Counted from the stretch's first letter, positions 12,100 to 26,068 are shown. The stretch is DNA of 64,000 nucleotides from Mortierella sp. BCC40632 (GCA_011634665.1 WAEK01000007.1:704001-768000); one strand, 5' to 3'. Numbers and translations: made by a program. Notes: generated by a model from the letters alone, not told the origin.

Positions 12100-12345
12100 C
12101 GCACACACGCGCTTTATGTTTGATCCTGCCATTCTTGTGCATGGCTGTGTCCAGGAGCCGGAGCGGAGAGAGTTAGGAAAAGGGGAACAAGTGCTGAAAG
12201 TTGATACACATGACGACGGCACTGATTAACATCCGAAAAAAGAAGCCCCAGCACCGACAACAATAACAGCGACGACGACAACGGTTTCCCCTGGGATTGA
12301 GAGCGGAGTTGTGATTGATAATGAGTGAGAGTGTGTATGTGTGTG

Positions 12346-12408
<63 letters not shown>

Positions 12409-13574
12409 CCCTGGGTACTGAACCCCTTCAAAATTCTGTCTTTCTTTCGACTGGTGCTGCTGAAGTTACCGATCGCACGTAGAACATGTGTGCGTGTGTG
12501 ATCCTGGATTTAGAAGCGGGAGCGGGGGGGCAAAGAGAGAGAAAGAATGAAAGAGAGAGAAGAGAGAGCTAGTCCAACGAGGATTCTGGGCACATGCACG
12601 TTTGACGAATGGGGCCATCTTATTGAACAGAACAATGGAACGGAGAGTGTGAGAGCCAGGAAAGCACCGACACCTCTCTCCACCTTAGCCTCTGGGTTTC
12701 ACCTCCTCGGTCTGTTGTCTGTCTGTCTATCCGTCTGTCTTTTTTTTTTTTTAAACACAGAGATGACATGTTATGAGAGAAACGAAAAACCAGAAAAACC
12801 GTGGGTGTGTGTGAGTGGAAAGAGAGAGAGAGAGAAGAGAGACCAATACCAGAATTAACCTTACGTACAACACACTAACAACAGAGGAGGCGTCTTTGGA
12901 CGTGTTACCGAGTTACTGGCTCATTGATTTCCGATTTAATGTGAGATATTTAGGCTTCTCCATTACGTATTTTTTTTTCTTCTGAGAAAACGGAGAACTG
13001 AGAAAGAAAAAAAAAGTGAAAAATAGAGAAAAAGTACAGAACACAGATACCGTCTTGGAACCATGGACCCCCTTCTCTTCCATCAGCCGATTACGATAAC
13101 ATGTCCAGACCTTTTTTTTTTTTTTCTTACTTTCTCGATCGAAAGAAAAATAAAAGATACCAACTGATCTGGTCCCTTTGGCCCCTTTGTCTTTTTCTGA
13201 ACGAACAGCCTTTGGCCAAAAGGTGACAAGAATGACAAGTGGAGGTGGGAGAGAGGGAGGAAGAGGAGGGGGGGGGAGGAGGAAAGGGATCACTGGGGTC
13301 CCGCCCACTACATGCTCGACGATCGATTGTTCACTTTTTTTCTTTTCTTTTCTTTTCCTTTCTTTTCTTTTCTTTTCTTTTTTTTTTGTTCGCCAAAGGG
13401 CTCTCTAGTCTTGTACACATGCAAGCTAGTGTTTGTAGGATTTTCTATCCCCTTCCCTCTAAGCTTGGTTCTCGACTTTAGGATGGAGAAAGATTGTTAC
13501 GGGAACTGTACTCGAGAGAGAGTGTTAAACGGCTGATTTTTGAGTAAAAGGGTCCCTTGTCCTTCAGACTCTTT

Positions 13575-13612
<38 letters not shown>

Positions 13613-14429
13613 ATACTATCCCTCCTCTTCTTTATGGGTCAACTCCGAGTACAGTACTGTTGACTGTACCGAACCCCGTGCGCATCTCATCTTCCTCCTT
13701 GAGCCAAAAGAGCTAACCAGCCCAATGCATAGACGTCCATAACGTGGAGTCAGAGGAGTGCACTAGTTCAGAACAAATCTCCTGAAGAAAGGAAGGGCTG
13801 CATGCTTTGAAAGTAAACAGAAAGGCTGGTAGAAGATTCTCTTAGAAGAGAGTGCCTGAAAGCGAGAAGAAGAGTGGGCGAGAGAGAGGAAAGGAGGGAG
13901 GGAGAGTGTGGTCGTGGAAAAAATGGAAAAGGGGAAAAAGAAACTCCTCCGCTCCAATGTGGGGGAGTGGGAACAACGCGCGCAGTCGCTCAAGTCGACA
14001 AAACCTCCCAGTTAAGAAAACGGCTTTCTTGTTCCTGAAGATCTTGAAGTGGATGACTAGGTTGGAAGATGCGGAAAGGGGTGCTCCTCTTTGTACCCAT
14101 TGAGTTTGTGACATCTCAGTCAACGGTCTTTCTCCCTTCCTACCCCTCTCTTTCACTTTCAAAAGAGCTGGCATCTACCCTTCCAGACTCGACCGGCTCT
14201 CTGAATGATCCAGAGTAGGGAGGGGACAGTTGAGCGGGACAGGAATGTAGATAAGGGACTGCAGACCCCGTCCTGCGCACAAGCACACGGTCGCCCAAAG
14301 AACGACCCCTCTCGGAGGAAGGTGTCAGGGAAAGAGGCACAAGAAGAAGCCCGAATGTCCAGAGAGAGAGCGTGGTAATCCATGGCTCGCACGCTGACTG
14401 GCTGGCTGGGGTCCAGCGGGCTAATGGGG

Positions 14430-14460
<31 letters not shown>

Positions 14461-15098
14461 TGAGGGGACTCCGCACGATACCGAGCAAGTGAGCGTGCCA
14501 GGTGCGAGGCACGACACTTGCTGTGTGTATGTGTCTTTCCTCTGCTTCCATCGTGTCTCTTTTTCTGGTCCGTCAACATGACCGCCCTCGCTCTACTCAA
14601 AAATGTTTCTCCTTTTTCCTGCGACTGAATCGGATTGAATCGGACGTAGCCCTGACCCTGAACCAAGTCCGGTCACCTTATTCTCTCCCCCTCGCTCCCT
14701 CGTTTCGATCCGCCGTTCATTTCCCGTCTGTCCGAATAAAGTTGAAGTACAGAGGTGGGTCCCTCGAGAAGACCGAGTTCCAGCATCTGTTCCACCCGGA
14801 CTAGTGTCGCCTTGTCCCTGCAGCTTTCCCAGCAAGATACTACAAACCAGAGGAGGGGCACCGAGACAGCCATTTCGGTCAAGACGATAAATAGGGTACC
14901 CCCTGAGCCATGCTCCCACTTTTTTTTCTTCTTCTTCTCTTTCTTCTCTTTCTCCCCGTCTCCTTACCCTTCCTTCATCCTCCCTCCCACTTGTAAAAAA
15001 AAAGTAGCAACCCTTTTCTGCTCTTTTTTTTTGAACACTTTTTTTTTCTCTATCCCTCTCCCCTCCTCTCCCCTTTCCCCCCACCGACTGTTGCTCAG
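11669..15098. other. Long intergenic region between arrestin and ENA ATPase
   Basis: About 3.4 kb with no gene I can support. It is rich in GA/CT microsatellites (11747-11773, 12072-12098, 12348-12405, 13579-13611, 14433-14460), homopolymers, and G-rich or T-rich stretches near 13245-13390. From about 14900 it turns pyrimidine-rich, giving the leader of the ATPase gene. Confidence 0.6.
12348..12405. repeat. GA microsatellite, intergenic
   Basis: A GA run of about 57 bp, preceded by a short GT-rich stretch. No associated gene. Confidence 0.92.
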
Positions 15099-18000
15099 AT
15101 GGGTAAAAAAGTTGTCGAGGTCGAGCCCGAGACCCCTTTCCACACATTTACGGTCAAGCAGACCGAGGAGCACTTCTCCACCAGCGTCATCGAGGGCCTG
15201 TCCTCTGAGGAGGCTGCAAACCGTCTCAGGAAGTACGGTGCCAATGAGCTCGAGGGCGATGGTGGTGTCAAGTGGTACAAAGTCCTCTGGCGCCAGGTCG
15301 CCAACGCCCTTGTTGCCATTCTCCTGATCGCCACTGTAAGTTTTACTGCTCTCAAGCATGCTTTTTCTCTCTCCCCGTCCTTTCCCTCTCTCCCCCCTCC
15401 TTCCTCTGTCAGTGATCCGACAAAAGAACTCTTTTAGACTCTGGGCTCTGAGCGGCGAGTTGGCCCTTTGGTACTTATCCATCTGGCCCAGATACAAGAA
15501 GAGAGTTTGTCTGGAATATCTACTACTCTCTAAACGAGTCTAGTGGACTGATATAGTCTTTTTAATGTGCACCGACACGGAAAATACTTCTCGCCTTGCA
15601 TACACGTCCATCCTCTCTCTTCCCTCCCTCGTTCTCTCCCACCCTTTTACTTATCCTCCTTTATTTTTTTTTCTTTACTTTTTTGCTCCGCACCCTCTTT
15701 TTTCTATGGACACGTAGGCCCTTGCATTCGCCACTGGAGATGTTGCCGAAGGTGGTGTCATCTTGTTCATTATTGTCATGAACGCCGCTATCGGTTTCTG
15801 GCAAGAATTCAATGCCGAACAGACCATGGAGGCTCTCCGTAACATGTCTTCGCCCACTGCTCAAGTTATTCGTGATGAAAACCGTGTGACGATCCCCAAC
15901 AACCAAGCCGTTCCCGGAGATATCATGATCTTTGAGGATGGCGATGTGATCGGAGCTGACTGCCGACTTTTCGAGGTCTTCAACCTTGAGACGGACGAGG
16001 CCCTGTTGACAGGAGAATCTTTGCCCGTTCAAAAGAACTTGGAAATGATTGAAAACAAGGAACAGGATTTGGGTGATCGTCTCAACATGGTCTTTTCTTC
16101 CACCACCGTCGTCAAGGGTCGTGCCAAGGGTATTGTCACCGGCACTGGTATGAGCACTCAGATCGGAAAGATTGCCACCACCTTGATGAACGTCGACGGT
16201 AATGAACAGACACCTCTTCAGAAGCGTTTGAACCGGATGGCTTATGCCGTCTTTGGTGCCGCCTTGTTCCTCGTCCTTATTGTCTTTGCTGTCCACAAGT
16301 TCAAGTACAGCAAGGAAGTCGCCATCTATGCTATCTCGGTCTCTATTGCTATCATTCCTGAAGGTCTTGTCGCTGTCGTCACTTTGACCATGGCTTTTGG
16401 TGTCAGTCGTATGGCTCAAGTCAAAGCAATTGTGCGTCGACTCTCCAGTTTGGAAAGTTTGGGTGCTGTCACTAATATTTGCTCCGATAAGGTATGTCTT
16501 CATCCCGGATAAGAATGCTCTTTTTTGTTTGTTTGTTTGCTTCCATCCCTGGGCATGGTCCCCCCCCCTCCCCAGCTATTCCTCATATCCGATACTAACC
16601 TTGCTTTTGTTTGTGCCCCTGTATTGTTTGAATTGTCTTTCTCAACTAGACCGGTACTTTGACTCAGTCCAAGATGGTTGCTGTCCGCATGTGGATCCCT
16701 GGTGATGGTTTCTACCGTGTTACCGGTACTGGTTTTGTTCCCGAGGGTGATATCTTCCGTCAGGGTGAGATGGTCCAGGGCTCGTTCGCTCAAGAGGAGC
16801 AGGTCCCTACCGGCTCTGGCTCGGACCACTTCCTCCGTACCATCCAGGCTGCTTCTCTCTGCAACATGTCCGAACTTCGTCGTACTCAGCACCCCGAGAC
16901 CCATGGTGAATGGACTGCTATCGGTGACCCTACTGAGATTGCCCTTCAGGTTTTGTCGTACAAGGCTGGACTCTCCAAGCCCTCTTTGGTCCAGCAGGGC
17001 TTCAACCTCGTTGCTGAATTTCCCTTTGATTCCTCGGTCAAGCGTATGTCGGTTCTTTTCCAGGCTCCTAACAACGGCCAGCACTTTATCTTTACCAAGG
17101 GTGCCACCGAGCGCGTCATCGGCAGCTGCACAGCTTACCGCCAGGGTGACAAGGAGATTTCGTTGACGGTCGAGAAGGGTGGTGACCGCTCCAACTTTGA
17201 GGATATGATCACTGAAAAGATGGACACCTTGGCTGCCAAGGGTCTCCGTGTCTTGACTTTGGCCTACCGCAAGTTCGAGCCTGTTGCTGGTGTTGATTTG
17301 GTCCATGGTCTTGCTCGTGAGGATGTTGAGGCCGACTTGGTTTTCTTGGGTCTGGTTGGTATCTATGACCCTCCCCGTGCCGAGTCCCGCCCCGCTGTGC
17401 TCAAGTGCTATGAAGCCGGTATCCGTGTCCACATGTTGACGGGTGATCACCCTTCGACTGCTGCTGCCATTGCCAAGGAAGTTGCCATCATTCCCGAGGA
17501 TCTTAATGTCAAGAACAATCCCTTGGTCATGACTGCTACTCAGTTCGATTCTATGACTGACGAGCAGGTGGATGCTCTTGATGAGTTGCCCCGTGTCGTT
17601 GCCCGTTGCTCTCCCAACACCAAGGTCAAGATGATTGCTGCCCTCCATCGTCGTGATCTCTTTGCTACCATGACCGGTGACGGTGTCAATGACTCTCCCT
17701 CGCTCAAGGCCGCCAACGTCGGTATTGCCATGGGTCTTTCTGGTTCGGATGTCGCCAAGCAGGCTGCTGATATCGTTTTGACTGATGACAACTTTGCCAC
17801 TATTGTCAAGGCCGTAGCTGAGGGTCGTCGTATGTTTGCCAACATTCAAAAGTTTGTCCAGCACTTGATGTCTGCCAACGTTGCCGAAATTGTTGTCTTG
17901 ATCATCGGTCTTTCCTTCAAGGACAGAGATGGCAATGCCGTCTTCCCCATGTCGGCTGTCGAGATTCTGTTCTTGAACATGATCACTTCCTCCCCTCCTG

Positions 18001-18632
18001 CTATGGGTCTTGGTCTCGAGCCCCCAAGTGAGTCCAACATGCGTGAGCCCCCTCGTTCTGCCAAGCAGGGTCTCTTCTCATTTGAGGTCGTTATGGATAC
18101 TTTCATCTACGGTCTGGCTATGGGTGCCTTGTCTTTTGCCAACTTCTGCATTGTCATCTTTGCCTTCAACGATGGCGAGCTCGGTAGTGGATGCAACGAT
18201 CACTACTCTGAGCTGTGCGAGGGTGTTTATCGCGCTCGTGCCACCTCCTATGCTGGAATGACTCTCTTGATTCTTGCCCACGCCGTCAACTGCCGTGCCC
18301 TCCGTGAGCCCGGCTGGACTGTCAAGAACCTGTCCACGATGAGGGAGAACAAGATGTTGTGGTTGTCGATCGTCATTGGAGCTCTTCTCGTCTTCCCTGT
18401 TGTTTACATCCCTGGTTTGAATCACAACGTGTTCAGACACTCGAGCTTGACCTATGAATGGGGTTTGATTGCCGTCGCCTTGGTTTTGTTCATCCTCTTT
18501 GCAGAGTTGTACAAGTTCATCAAGCGTCGTGTTATGAAGCCTCTTAAGCTCGATTCCAACCATGAGGCTGAGATGAACCGGATGCGCACTGCTGCTTCTG
18601 TCAGCGATTCGGTCATGAATGTCAAGGCTTAA
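15099..18632 (+). CDS. ENA: ENA-type (type IID) P-type Na+/K+ exporting ATPase
   Basis: Three exons: 15099-15335, 15718-16491 and 16650-18632, all joined in phase 0, giving 997 aa. Visible P-type landmarks are the N-terminal cation-ATPase domain, TGESLPV in the actuator domain, IPEGLVAV in M4, phosphorylation loop CSDKTGTLTQ with Asp336, KGATERV in the nucleotide domain, MLTGDHP and TGDGVNDSPSLK hinge motifs, and about ten membrane segments ending near residue 960. The overall pattern fits fungal ENA pumps, which use ATP to export Na+, Li+ or K+ at the plasma membrane under salt or alkaline stress. Intron 2 falls exactly between SDK and TGT of the catalytic motif. Codon use is strongly C/G-ending, suggesting good expression. 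Close alternatives are other type II cation ATPases. Confidence 0.88.
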
Positions 18633-19026
18633 AAAGAGGGTTTTTTCCTCTTTTTATTTTCAGCGAAAGCATTTCTTTATTATTGCATTCTTCTCCCCCC
18701 CCCCTTTTTAACTCTCATTTTCGCATGCTCGTTCTTTAATCTATATACCTGTCTCTGGCGTTGCAAAGAAACGCCTAAAAAAATGGAAGCAAATGAAAAA
18801 AATAAAAAAGCTGTATAATATCATTCTCAACGTCCAGTTTTGCTAAATGGGAAGATAGGGAGGAAAGAGGGGCTGACGACAGATCCTTATCTGAGCCAGT
18901 ACAGCAATTCTGGGATTCGACTCTTTTCTCTTCACTCTTGCAAACACAAGTTTGCTCTCGGTCCAAGAGAAGGTGGGTCTACCTTTTCCTTTGTTTGCTA
19001 CTTTAAAAAAAAAAAAAAACGACAAA

Positions 19027-19034
19027 CACACACA

Positions 19035-19081
<47 letters not shown>
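19027..19081. repeat. Compound CA/CT microsatellite
   Basis: A short CA run passes directly into about 45 bp of CT. Intergenic. Confidence 0.9.
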
Positions 19082-19084
<3 letters not shown>

Positions 19085-19802
19085 CTCTCTCTTTTCTTCT
19101 CAGAGCCCAAGGAAAGCTGTCTCAAGTGTCTATAAAAAAGATACGTAGTGAGGGCGAGCACATCATCATGTCTCCAGTCATGGGATTGCCTGAGTGGAGA
19201 GAGTCAAAAAGTGAGATCCAGAGTCATAACCCATGGAGTCCAAAAAAACAAGAAATGTGGTTGTGATTGCGGACAACCAGAAAGAGAAGGGGAGGGTGGC
19301 CACCGTCTTGAGACTGTTGTCTCTGGACCGAAAGAGGAAGGGGAGCCAGACATGGCATCCATGATTCCGCCAATCAGAACACTGGAAGAGTGGACTTTGA
19401 ATATCCCACTACTAGCTTTCTCTTGCCGGAGATCCCAGAGATAAGAGGAGACCACCTGTCTCTCTTGCTCTATCCCTCCCCTTCTCCCCTCTCTCACTCG
19501 TGTTGCTATTGATGAGGTTGCTGCTATTACCTGTTCTGCTGGTCTCAGGCCCCGCCTCCGCCCCCTCTCCCCCTTTGCTCAATGTCTTCCTCTCACTATC
19601 GATGGGCGGGATTTATGAGGATCAAAACCAGGTCGGTTGACAGTCTTGGAGAAGGAGAAGAGGATGGTTTGGTAGATCTTCCATTGCTCAGTCTTTAGCT
19701 GCACCTCACCAAAGAGAAGGATCCCTGACTTTGAAAGTTCTTTCTCCCTCTCTCTCCTCCTCTCTCCTCCTTTCTCCCTTGTTGCCCTGTTCCCCTTGCC
19801 TC

Positions 19803-19835
<33 letters not shown>

Positions 19836-21498
19836 TTTTCTTTTTTTCCTCCCTTTCAGAGTCGCGGCATCTGGCGTCATTCTTCGTTTGTCGCCCTGCC
19901 CGCATGGCGACACTCTGATTTGAGCCAACGATACAAAGCAAACCAGGAGGAAGAAGACCGAGGGAAGGCTGCTGTGGATTCGCCCTTGGCCGCTAACCAA
20001 GCAGTAATGCACGAATGGCGCGAGAGAGTGAGAGGGGGAAAAAAAAAAGTGAAGGGGTGGGAAAGGACAAAAAAAAAAAAAAAAGGAGTGTAAGCATGTT
20101 ACTTCCTTCTTCACCTTGCAGCAAAACTCCCTTCAGCTTCTTTTCTGTCCAACAGCTGAGACAAAGTCGCTAGGCTAGAACAACTTTCAGTGTTTCCAGT
20201 TACGAGGGAGAGAAAGAGAAGGAGAGTGAGAGAGGACGTCTGATCAAATATTCTTTTTTTTTTTCTCATCCTCCGCTTTTACCCTGCTGCTGCGCGTTTC
20301 CGGGTTTCGTTCGGAAATTTTGGCTTACTCAGACTTGAATAAGAAGATAATCCATCGATTTTTTTTTTTTTTTTAAAGAAACAAACAATCCTTCAAAGAT
20401 CAACTACGGATTACGACCGCAACGAGTCGTGTCTTCAAGACGCTCCGAAAGCGGGGAGAGGAACGGTAGGAGAGAGAAGTAGGCGGGTCTCACCGTGTCT
20501 TGTCTTGGTAGAAAAAGAAAGGCATCGTAGTCTAGGGGCGCAGAGCGGGAATGGGGAGGTCAGTGGGAAAAAAAAATGTAGATAATCAAGGACCAAGAGT
20601 GTAGAAAAAATATCTTGGTACTCGGCATAAAAAAAAAAAAAAAAAGGCGCGCTCATTCTCGCGAGGATGGTATCATCGACAGCCGTCCACGGCACACCTG
20701 TCAAACCAGAAAGCTTAACTCCCTCGTTTTTTTTTTCTTTTTTTTTTTCTGCCTTTCGGAGTGGTACAAGGTCCACTGCAGGAAACACCACCTTGTGGGA
20801 AGGTAAAAGGCCGTTTCTAGCAGGTCTCGGACGCGTGCGCGAACATGTTAAGAAATCGCATCATTTCTAGCTCTCATGTCGTGCAAACTCTACTCCTCTC
20901 TGCTGCACGCGCGTCTAATGGCGCCTATAGCGGACGTAGGAGAAGAGAGAGGGGGATAAAAGAGGAAGGCGCTCATTTGGTCAAGCCTTGTGAGCCTATC
21001 CAAAGGCCTCTTCCTCCTCCCTCTCTCCCTTGGGCCCGACAAGCTGCGGGGAAGAGCTGGGCAAACATGATATGGACCGGACAAAAAAGGGTGCACTTTG
21101 GACTGTTCTACGCTAGCTGAACTTGGATGAGCGAAGGACGAGGAGATGACGCGCGATTAGGTGCTCTAGCAGTGATGGCCGATTATTGGTCGACAAGCCA
21201 AGTCGTTGCTTGAACCTGATCCTTCGGACGGAGAAAGGTTTTCTCTCACCGCTTGCCTTCCTCCCAGGGGACCTGCAGGACTTGCCCTACGAAACATCCC
21301 TACTTCGAGCCTTGCTTCTACATGCGCCGCTGTGCTACGTTTAGTCTACAGAAATCCACCTTTGTGGCGGGCTTCCGCCCATCGGCCAGTCGGTGGTGCT
21401 CAGACGTAGGAGTTCGGGTAAAGCTGCAGGGCGTGCACGCCCCCGCCCCCATGCCTGTGATTCTTCTCCTTACATACTGGACCATTTCTCTCCGTCGC

Positions 21499-21508
21499 AT
21501 ATATAAGG
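21499..21508 (+). promoter_or_regulatory. TATA-like element of the MFS symporter gene
   Basis: ATATATAAGG lies 384 bp before the ATG and is followed by a CT tract and a pyrimidine-rich leader. Confidence 0.5.
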
Positions 21509-21882
21509 TCAAGTAAGATATCGCTTTCTCGCACATACTCTCTCTTCTCTCTCTCTCTCTTGTTTGTTCCGCATCTCCACACTTGTCTTTGGATCTCACG
21601 GTTTCCACTTTACCGTTCTCACCTATTTTCTCCCATTACCTGTGACACCTGTCTGGGGATCCTTTCTCTTTAGAAACATACCAACATACCTCTCTTCTTC
21701 TCCTTTTCTCTTTCTTTCTCCTTTGCTCTCTCTTCCTATTCTCCCTCTCCTCCTCTCCTCTCCTCTCCTCTCCTCTCCACTTGCAAGAAGCTCTTTTTCT
21801 CGCGTATTCAAACATTGATACACTACACAACACTACCCGCCTTTTTTTTTTTTTTTTTTTAAAAAAAACAACAACAACCATC

Positions 21883-23721
21883 ATGTCTCAAACAAAAGGT
21901 GGCAAGAGCGATATTGAGAACCGGAGCAGTCTTGATACCAACACTTTAAACAGTGCCGACTCGCCCGATGAGCGGTTGCGGATATTGGGTGAACAGAACC
22001 CTTACTATGTCCATGAATTGAGCTGGACAGAAGCAGAGGAACGAGAGATTGTTCGAACCTTTGACTTTAAGATTCTTTCTTGGATCGGTGTCATGTGTAA
22101 GCAAACTACCCGCTTTAGGCAAAGCATGGGGGAGAGACTTTTTGGTCTTTCTCTCACTCTTTTTCTCTCTCTCTCTTTCCCTCTCTATCTCTCTATTAAG
22201 CTCATATTTGTCACTGACCTTTAAATTTTCCCTTTCAGTCTTCTTCATGCAGCTGGACCGTGGCAACATGGCAAACGCCCTGACAGACAACTTTATGGAG
22301 GACCTCAACATTACCCTCAACACTGTGACGCTCGGCTCAACCATCTTTACTATCTTTTTCTGTCTGTTCGAGATCCCAAGTAACATGGTCATCCGCCGTG
22401 CAGGCCCCCAACGCTGGATTCCATTCCTCATGTGCCTCTGGGGTCTTGCGACCGCTGCCCAGTTCTTCCTTAAGGACCGTGCTACCTTTTTGGTCTGCAG
22501 AGCTCTTGTCGGAATGTTTGAGGCTGGATATATCCCCGGAATCGCCATCTACCTGACCACTTATTACAAGCGTGGTGAGATGGCCACTCGTCTTTCCATC
22601 TTTTGGTCCACTCTTGCCGTCGCCAACTCGGTTGCTGGTGTGCTCGCCTATGGAATTCTGCATATGCGCGGTGTAGCGGGTCATTCTGGCTGGAGATGGT
22701 TGTTCCTGTTTGAGGGTTTGGCCACTGTCTTGGTCGGCCTTCTCTCCTTCCTCATCTTGCCCGAGGGTCCTACCTCCACCCGTGGCTTCCTGCGCTTCAA
22801 CGGTTATCTGACAGATCGTCAGGAGCAGATTGCGATCACTCGTCTCATTCGTGATGACCCGACCAAGGCCGACACCTCCAAGGGCGTTGTCTCGAAGAAG
22901 CATTTGCTCGGGGCCTTGACAAGTCCTCGTGTCTGGCCAAACATCTTGATCGGTTTCTTTGGTCTGTTGCCCTTCTCACCCCTGACGATTCTCTCCCCCT
23001 TGATTGTCAAGAACTTGAACTTGGGTGTGCCCTCCTTGGTTTCCAACTTGTTGGTCATTCCTGGCTATGTGATCTCGCTCTCGATCATGACCTTTGTCAG
23101 CTGGAGCTCCGACAAGCACAACGAGCGTGCCTTCCATGGAGCCATTGCCTCGACCTATTATGCACTGTGCATTCTTGCCCTTGCAGTCCTTCCTGCAGAT
23201 GCTAGCAAGTTTAGCTTGTACTTTGCTCTGATCTTTGCGATGGGTGGTCAGACCTGCTGGCATCCTGTCAACGTAAGTCTTTTTTTTTTTTTTTTTTACT
23301 GCTGCCTTGTTCTGATCTGCCCTTGCATGAAATCCTTTTGCTAACGCCTCCTTGGACCATCTTCTGGATAAATCCTTTTTATTTTCTATAGGCGGCTTGG
23401 ATCGCAGGCAACACAGCACCAATGGGCAAGCGTTCTATTGCCCTGGCCATGTATATCATCTCAGTCAATGCCTGTGACATGGTCTCCGTGAACCTCTTCC
23501 GGGATGAGGATGCCCCTCGGTTCATTCGGGGATTCTGGATCCTGTTTGGTGCCCTGTTGCTCACGATTGTCCTGTTCATCTTCCAACGCTACCACCTGAT
23601 GTACATTAACCGGAAGCGTGAGGAAAAGACTCGGCACTGGACAGATGAGGACTGGAAGCACTATAATGAGACCACCAAGGACGAGGGTGATGACCGTCTG
23701 GACTTCCGGTTCCACTACTAA
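21883..23721 (+). CDS. MFS transporter of the anion:cation symporter type (Dal5/allantoate permease-like)
   Basis: Three exons: 21883-22096, 22239-23272 and 23392-23721, giving 525 aa. The N-terminal 60 residues are hydrophilic. The FDFKILSWIGVM segment and QLDRGNMANA after the first membrane helix are typical of the fungal allantoate/nicotinate permease family, followed by FEIPSNMVIRRAGPQRWIP, CRALVGMFEAGYIPGIAIYLTTYY (given here only as landmarks R-x-L-x-G and YL-x-x-YY), and GWRWLFLFEG before the central loop. About 12 membrane helices are seen, with a charged C-terminal tail. The family imports small organic anions or vitamins with protons at the plasma membrane; the exact substrate cannot be told. 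Each intron is short, and the last one begins in a poly-T run. Confidence 0.85.
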
Positions 23722-26068
23722 GTAACTCTAGACAAAAAGGCTATTTTTTTTTTTACCCTCTCTTTTTTCAGATACATACACTACCATCACTACTACTACC
23801 ATTACCACTACCACAACTACTACTACCGTCACCACCCCCTTTGTCTCTTTGCTCTCTAGAGACAAAGCGGACATACAAGAGAGCGTCCGATAGCATGCAT
23901 TTTTTTTGTAACCATTAAGTTGCTCCTCCCCGAGGGCACACAATAAACAACACCACGTAATTGCACAGAGTCTCTCTCTTTTGCGCTAGGTACACGGATG
24001 CGATGTTTTTGATCGGCTCAGTGAGTCCAAACAGAGCCTGATTGACAGTCTACAGCATGCAGTAGTCTTGTGTGCAACAAGCATCCTGTTTAGTCTGATT
24101 GAAGCCAAGAGAAGGGAGTGAACCGAAGCGCTCGAGTCCCGTGCCTAGTCGGGACTGGGCCTTTCTTTGGCTGGGCTTTTCTAGGCCCATGAAAAAAAGA
24201 GTATGAGAGAGAGAGAGAAAAGCAAAAAGAAAGACAGAGGAGGGCGAGAAAAGAAAATATGGTTGATTCCCGAGGACCTGGGTCGGAGGACACGTCCCCC
24301 CGCAAGGGAACCACAAACAGTCCGCCAAACGGTCGAGGTGGGTGCTAATAATTGCAATTAATTAAAGATACGGCTGAGAGCGATCGAGACACACACACAC
24401 AACAGAACTAGCAGGGAGGAGGAGAGGAGTGGGAGAGCAGAACAGGGAATACACATTCATGCTCAACACAACAGACCCTTCCTTGGCTGTGGTCCTCACA
24501 TGACGGAATTGATGGATGGGGTGTGGCCTGACCTGACCCAGAAAGAACGGCTTTCGTTCGTTCGACTGAGATGTTCCATCTTAATGCGCTGCATTAGCGT
24601 ACTGTACCTGAGGACTTTTTTTTTTTTTTTTTACTGGCCTCAGGCACACTGACCCAGCCAGGCCAGGGGGAGGAAAGGGAGGAAGCAAGAGGAGCGTTTG
24701 GCGGGAAAGAGCACTGACAACTGACAGAGATGTCCTTCTGTTCCTGGTCTGCTCTATTCTTTTTTTTCTTTTCTTTTCTCTTTTTCACCTCTCTCTCTGT
24801 CTCTCTCTCACCCTACTCCTCTTCCTTACCCTCTCTCCGTTTCTCTCTCACTCTCTCTCACTCTCTCTCACTCTCTCCTTTCATCCCCCTCCCCCTCCCC
24901 CTCTCCCTATCCCCCTCCATCCTGGTTGGTCTGACCTTCAAGTCAGTCAATCGGATGTTAATGACCATTACGTTCTCTGCCCAAGTCAATTGCGCATCCT
25001 TGTCTGTCTCCCTTCATAAGCACCATTGACCCTTTGTCCATCTCGTGCTGTTAGAAAGGACCATCCTGGCTCTTGGCACCTTGTTCCAGTGAACTGAACT
25101 ACACCCTTGTTCGGATCCGTTTCTCCTGCTCGGTAATGATCCCCGTCGGGCTAGTATGCTGATCGTGCATCTGTCATGCGGTAAGAGGAGAAAGCCGAGT
25201 CATGACTGTGACCTGTTTGATCATCAACGGGGAAAAAAAAAAAAAAAAAAGGGTGGCGCACAGAGACAGAGAAGAAGAGAAGACACAGCAGGACACAGCA
25301 GGACAGAGAAAGACCACGGGACTTGACAGCGAGTGAGATGCGCGTCATGAGAGGTGGAGGACTGGTCAGGAGATGGAAGGACGTCATTAGAAGGATGAAC
25401 CATGGAGCAACAAGTTTGTTCAATACTAAGCGTCTATCATAGCATCAGGAGAGGGTGCAGTGAGTGGAGTGAGTGGGGTGGGAGGAGGAGGAGGAGGAGG
25501 AAGGAAGGACATGTTCTTTTTTCCCATCCTCTATTTGCTCATTCACCGAATGCTCTCATCCTGTTGTCCGTCCACACACACACACACCTCCCCTCGAGAT
25601 CATAAAGCTGTATCCAGTTGAGAGCACGCTCTTGCTCTTTCTCTCTTTCTCTCTTTCTCTGTCTCTCTCTCTCACTCACACAAACGTCCTTTTCCCTACC
25701 CCAACCACCCCCCGTGTTGCTCTCTATTTGTCATTTGTTTCTTCTCTCTCTTACTCTCTTACTCTCTCTCTCACTCACACATTCCATGCCACTCTCCATT
25801 CGACACTTAAGCTGACCCTCATTCTCTTTCTCTGATCTCATCTGTCCCATTCTTCTTAGCCTCCTCCTTTCTCTCTCTCTTTCACTTTATTTCTCTCGCT
25901 CTCTTACTTTCTCCCCCCTTCTCACACCCAGAGTAGTAGTCGACCCCACTCCGAAGTGGACGGAACATCTCCACCCCCACACAAAAGCAATCTTCGCACC
26001 AAAGGACCCCTCCGACACACTTTTACATAAACAAAAACCCACCCAAGAAGAAGAAAAAAAAAAGAGTT
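23722..26068. other. Intergenic region between MFS transporter and SH3 protein
   Basis: About 2.3 kb with no supportable gene. It has an ACT/ACC triplet-like stretch at 23778-23835, CT-rich blocks (24786-24910, 25630-25675, 25740-25775, 25868-25915) and A runs. The last 400 bp are strongly pyrimidine-rich and likely form the leader of the next gene. Confidence 0.6.

Larger units (their letters stand above)
18633..21882. other. Intergenic region between ENA ATPase and MFS transporter
   Basis: About 3.2 kb without a supportable gene. It holds a T-rich 3' end after the ATPase, a CA-to-CT compound microsatellite (19027-19081), CT near 19800-19820, several A/T runs and the CT-rich leader of the next gene from about 21535. 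Confidence 0.6.

Noticed and set aside
15661..17864. Very long minus-strand frames opposite the ENA ATPase
   Set aside because: Antisense shadows caused by the strong codon bias of the ATPase gene; the plus strand has all P-type motifs.
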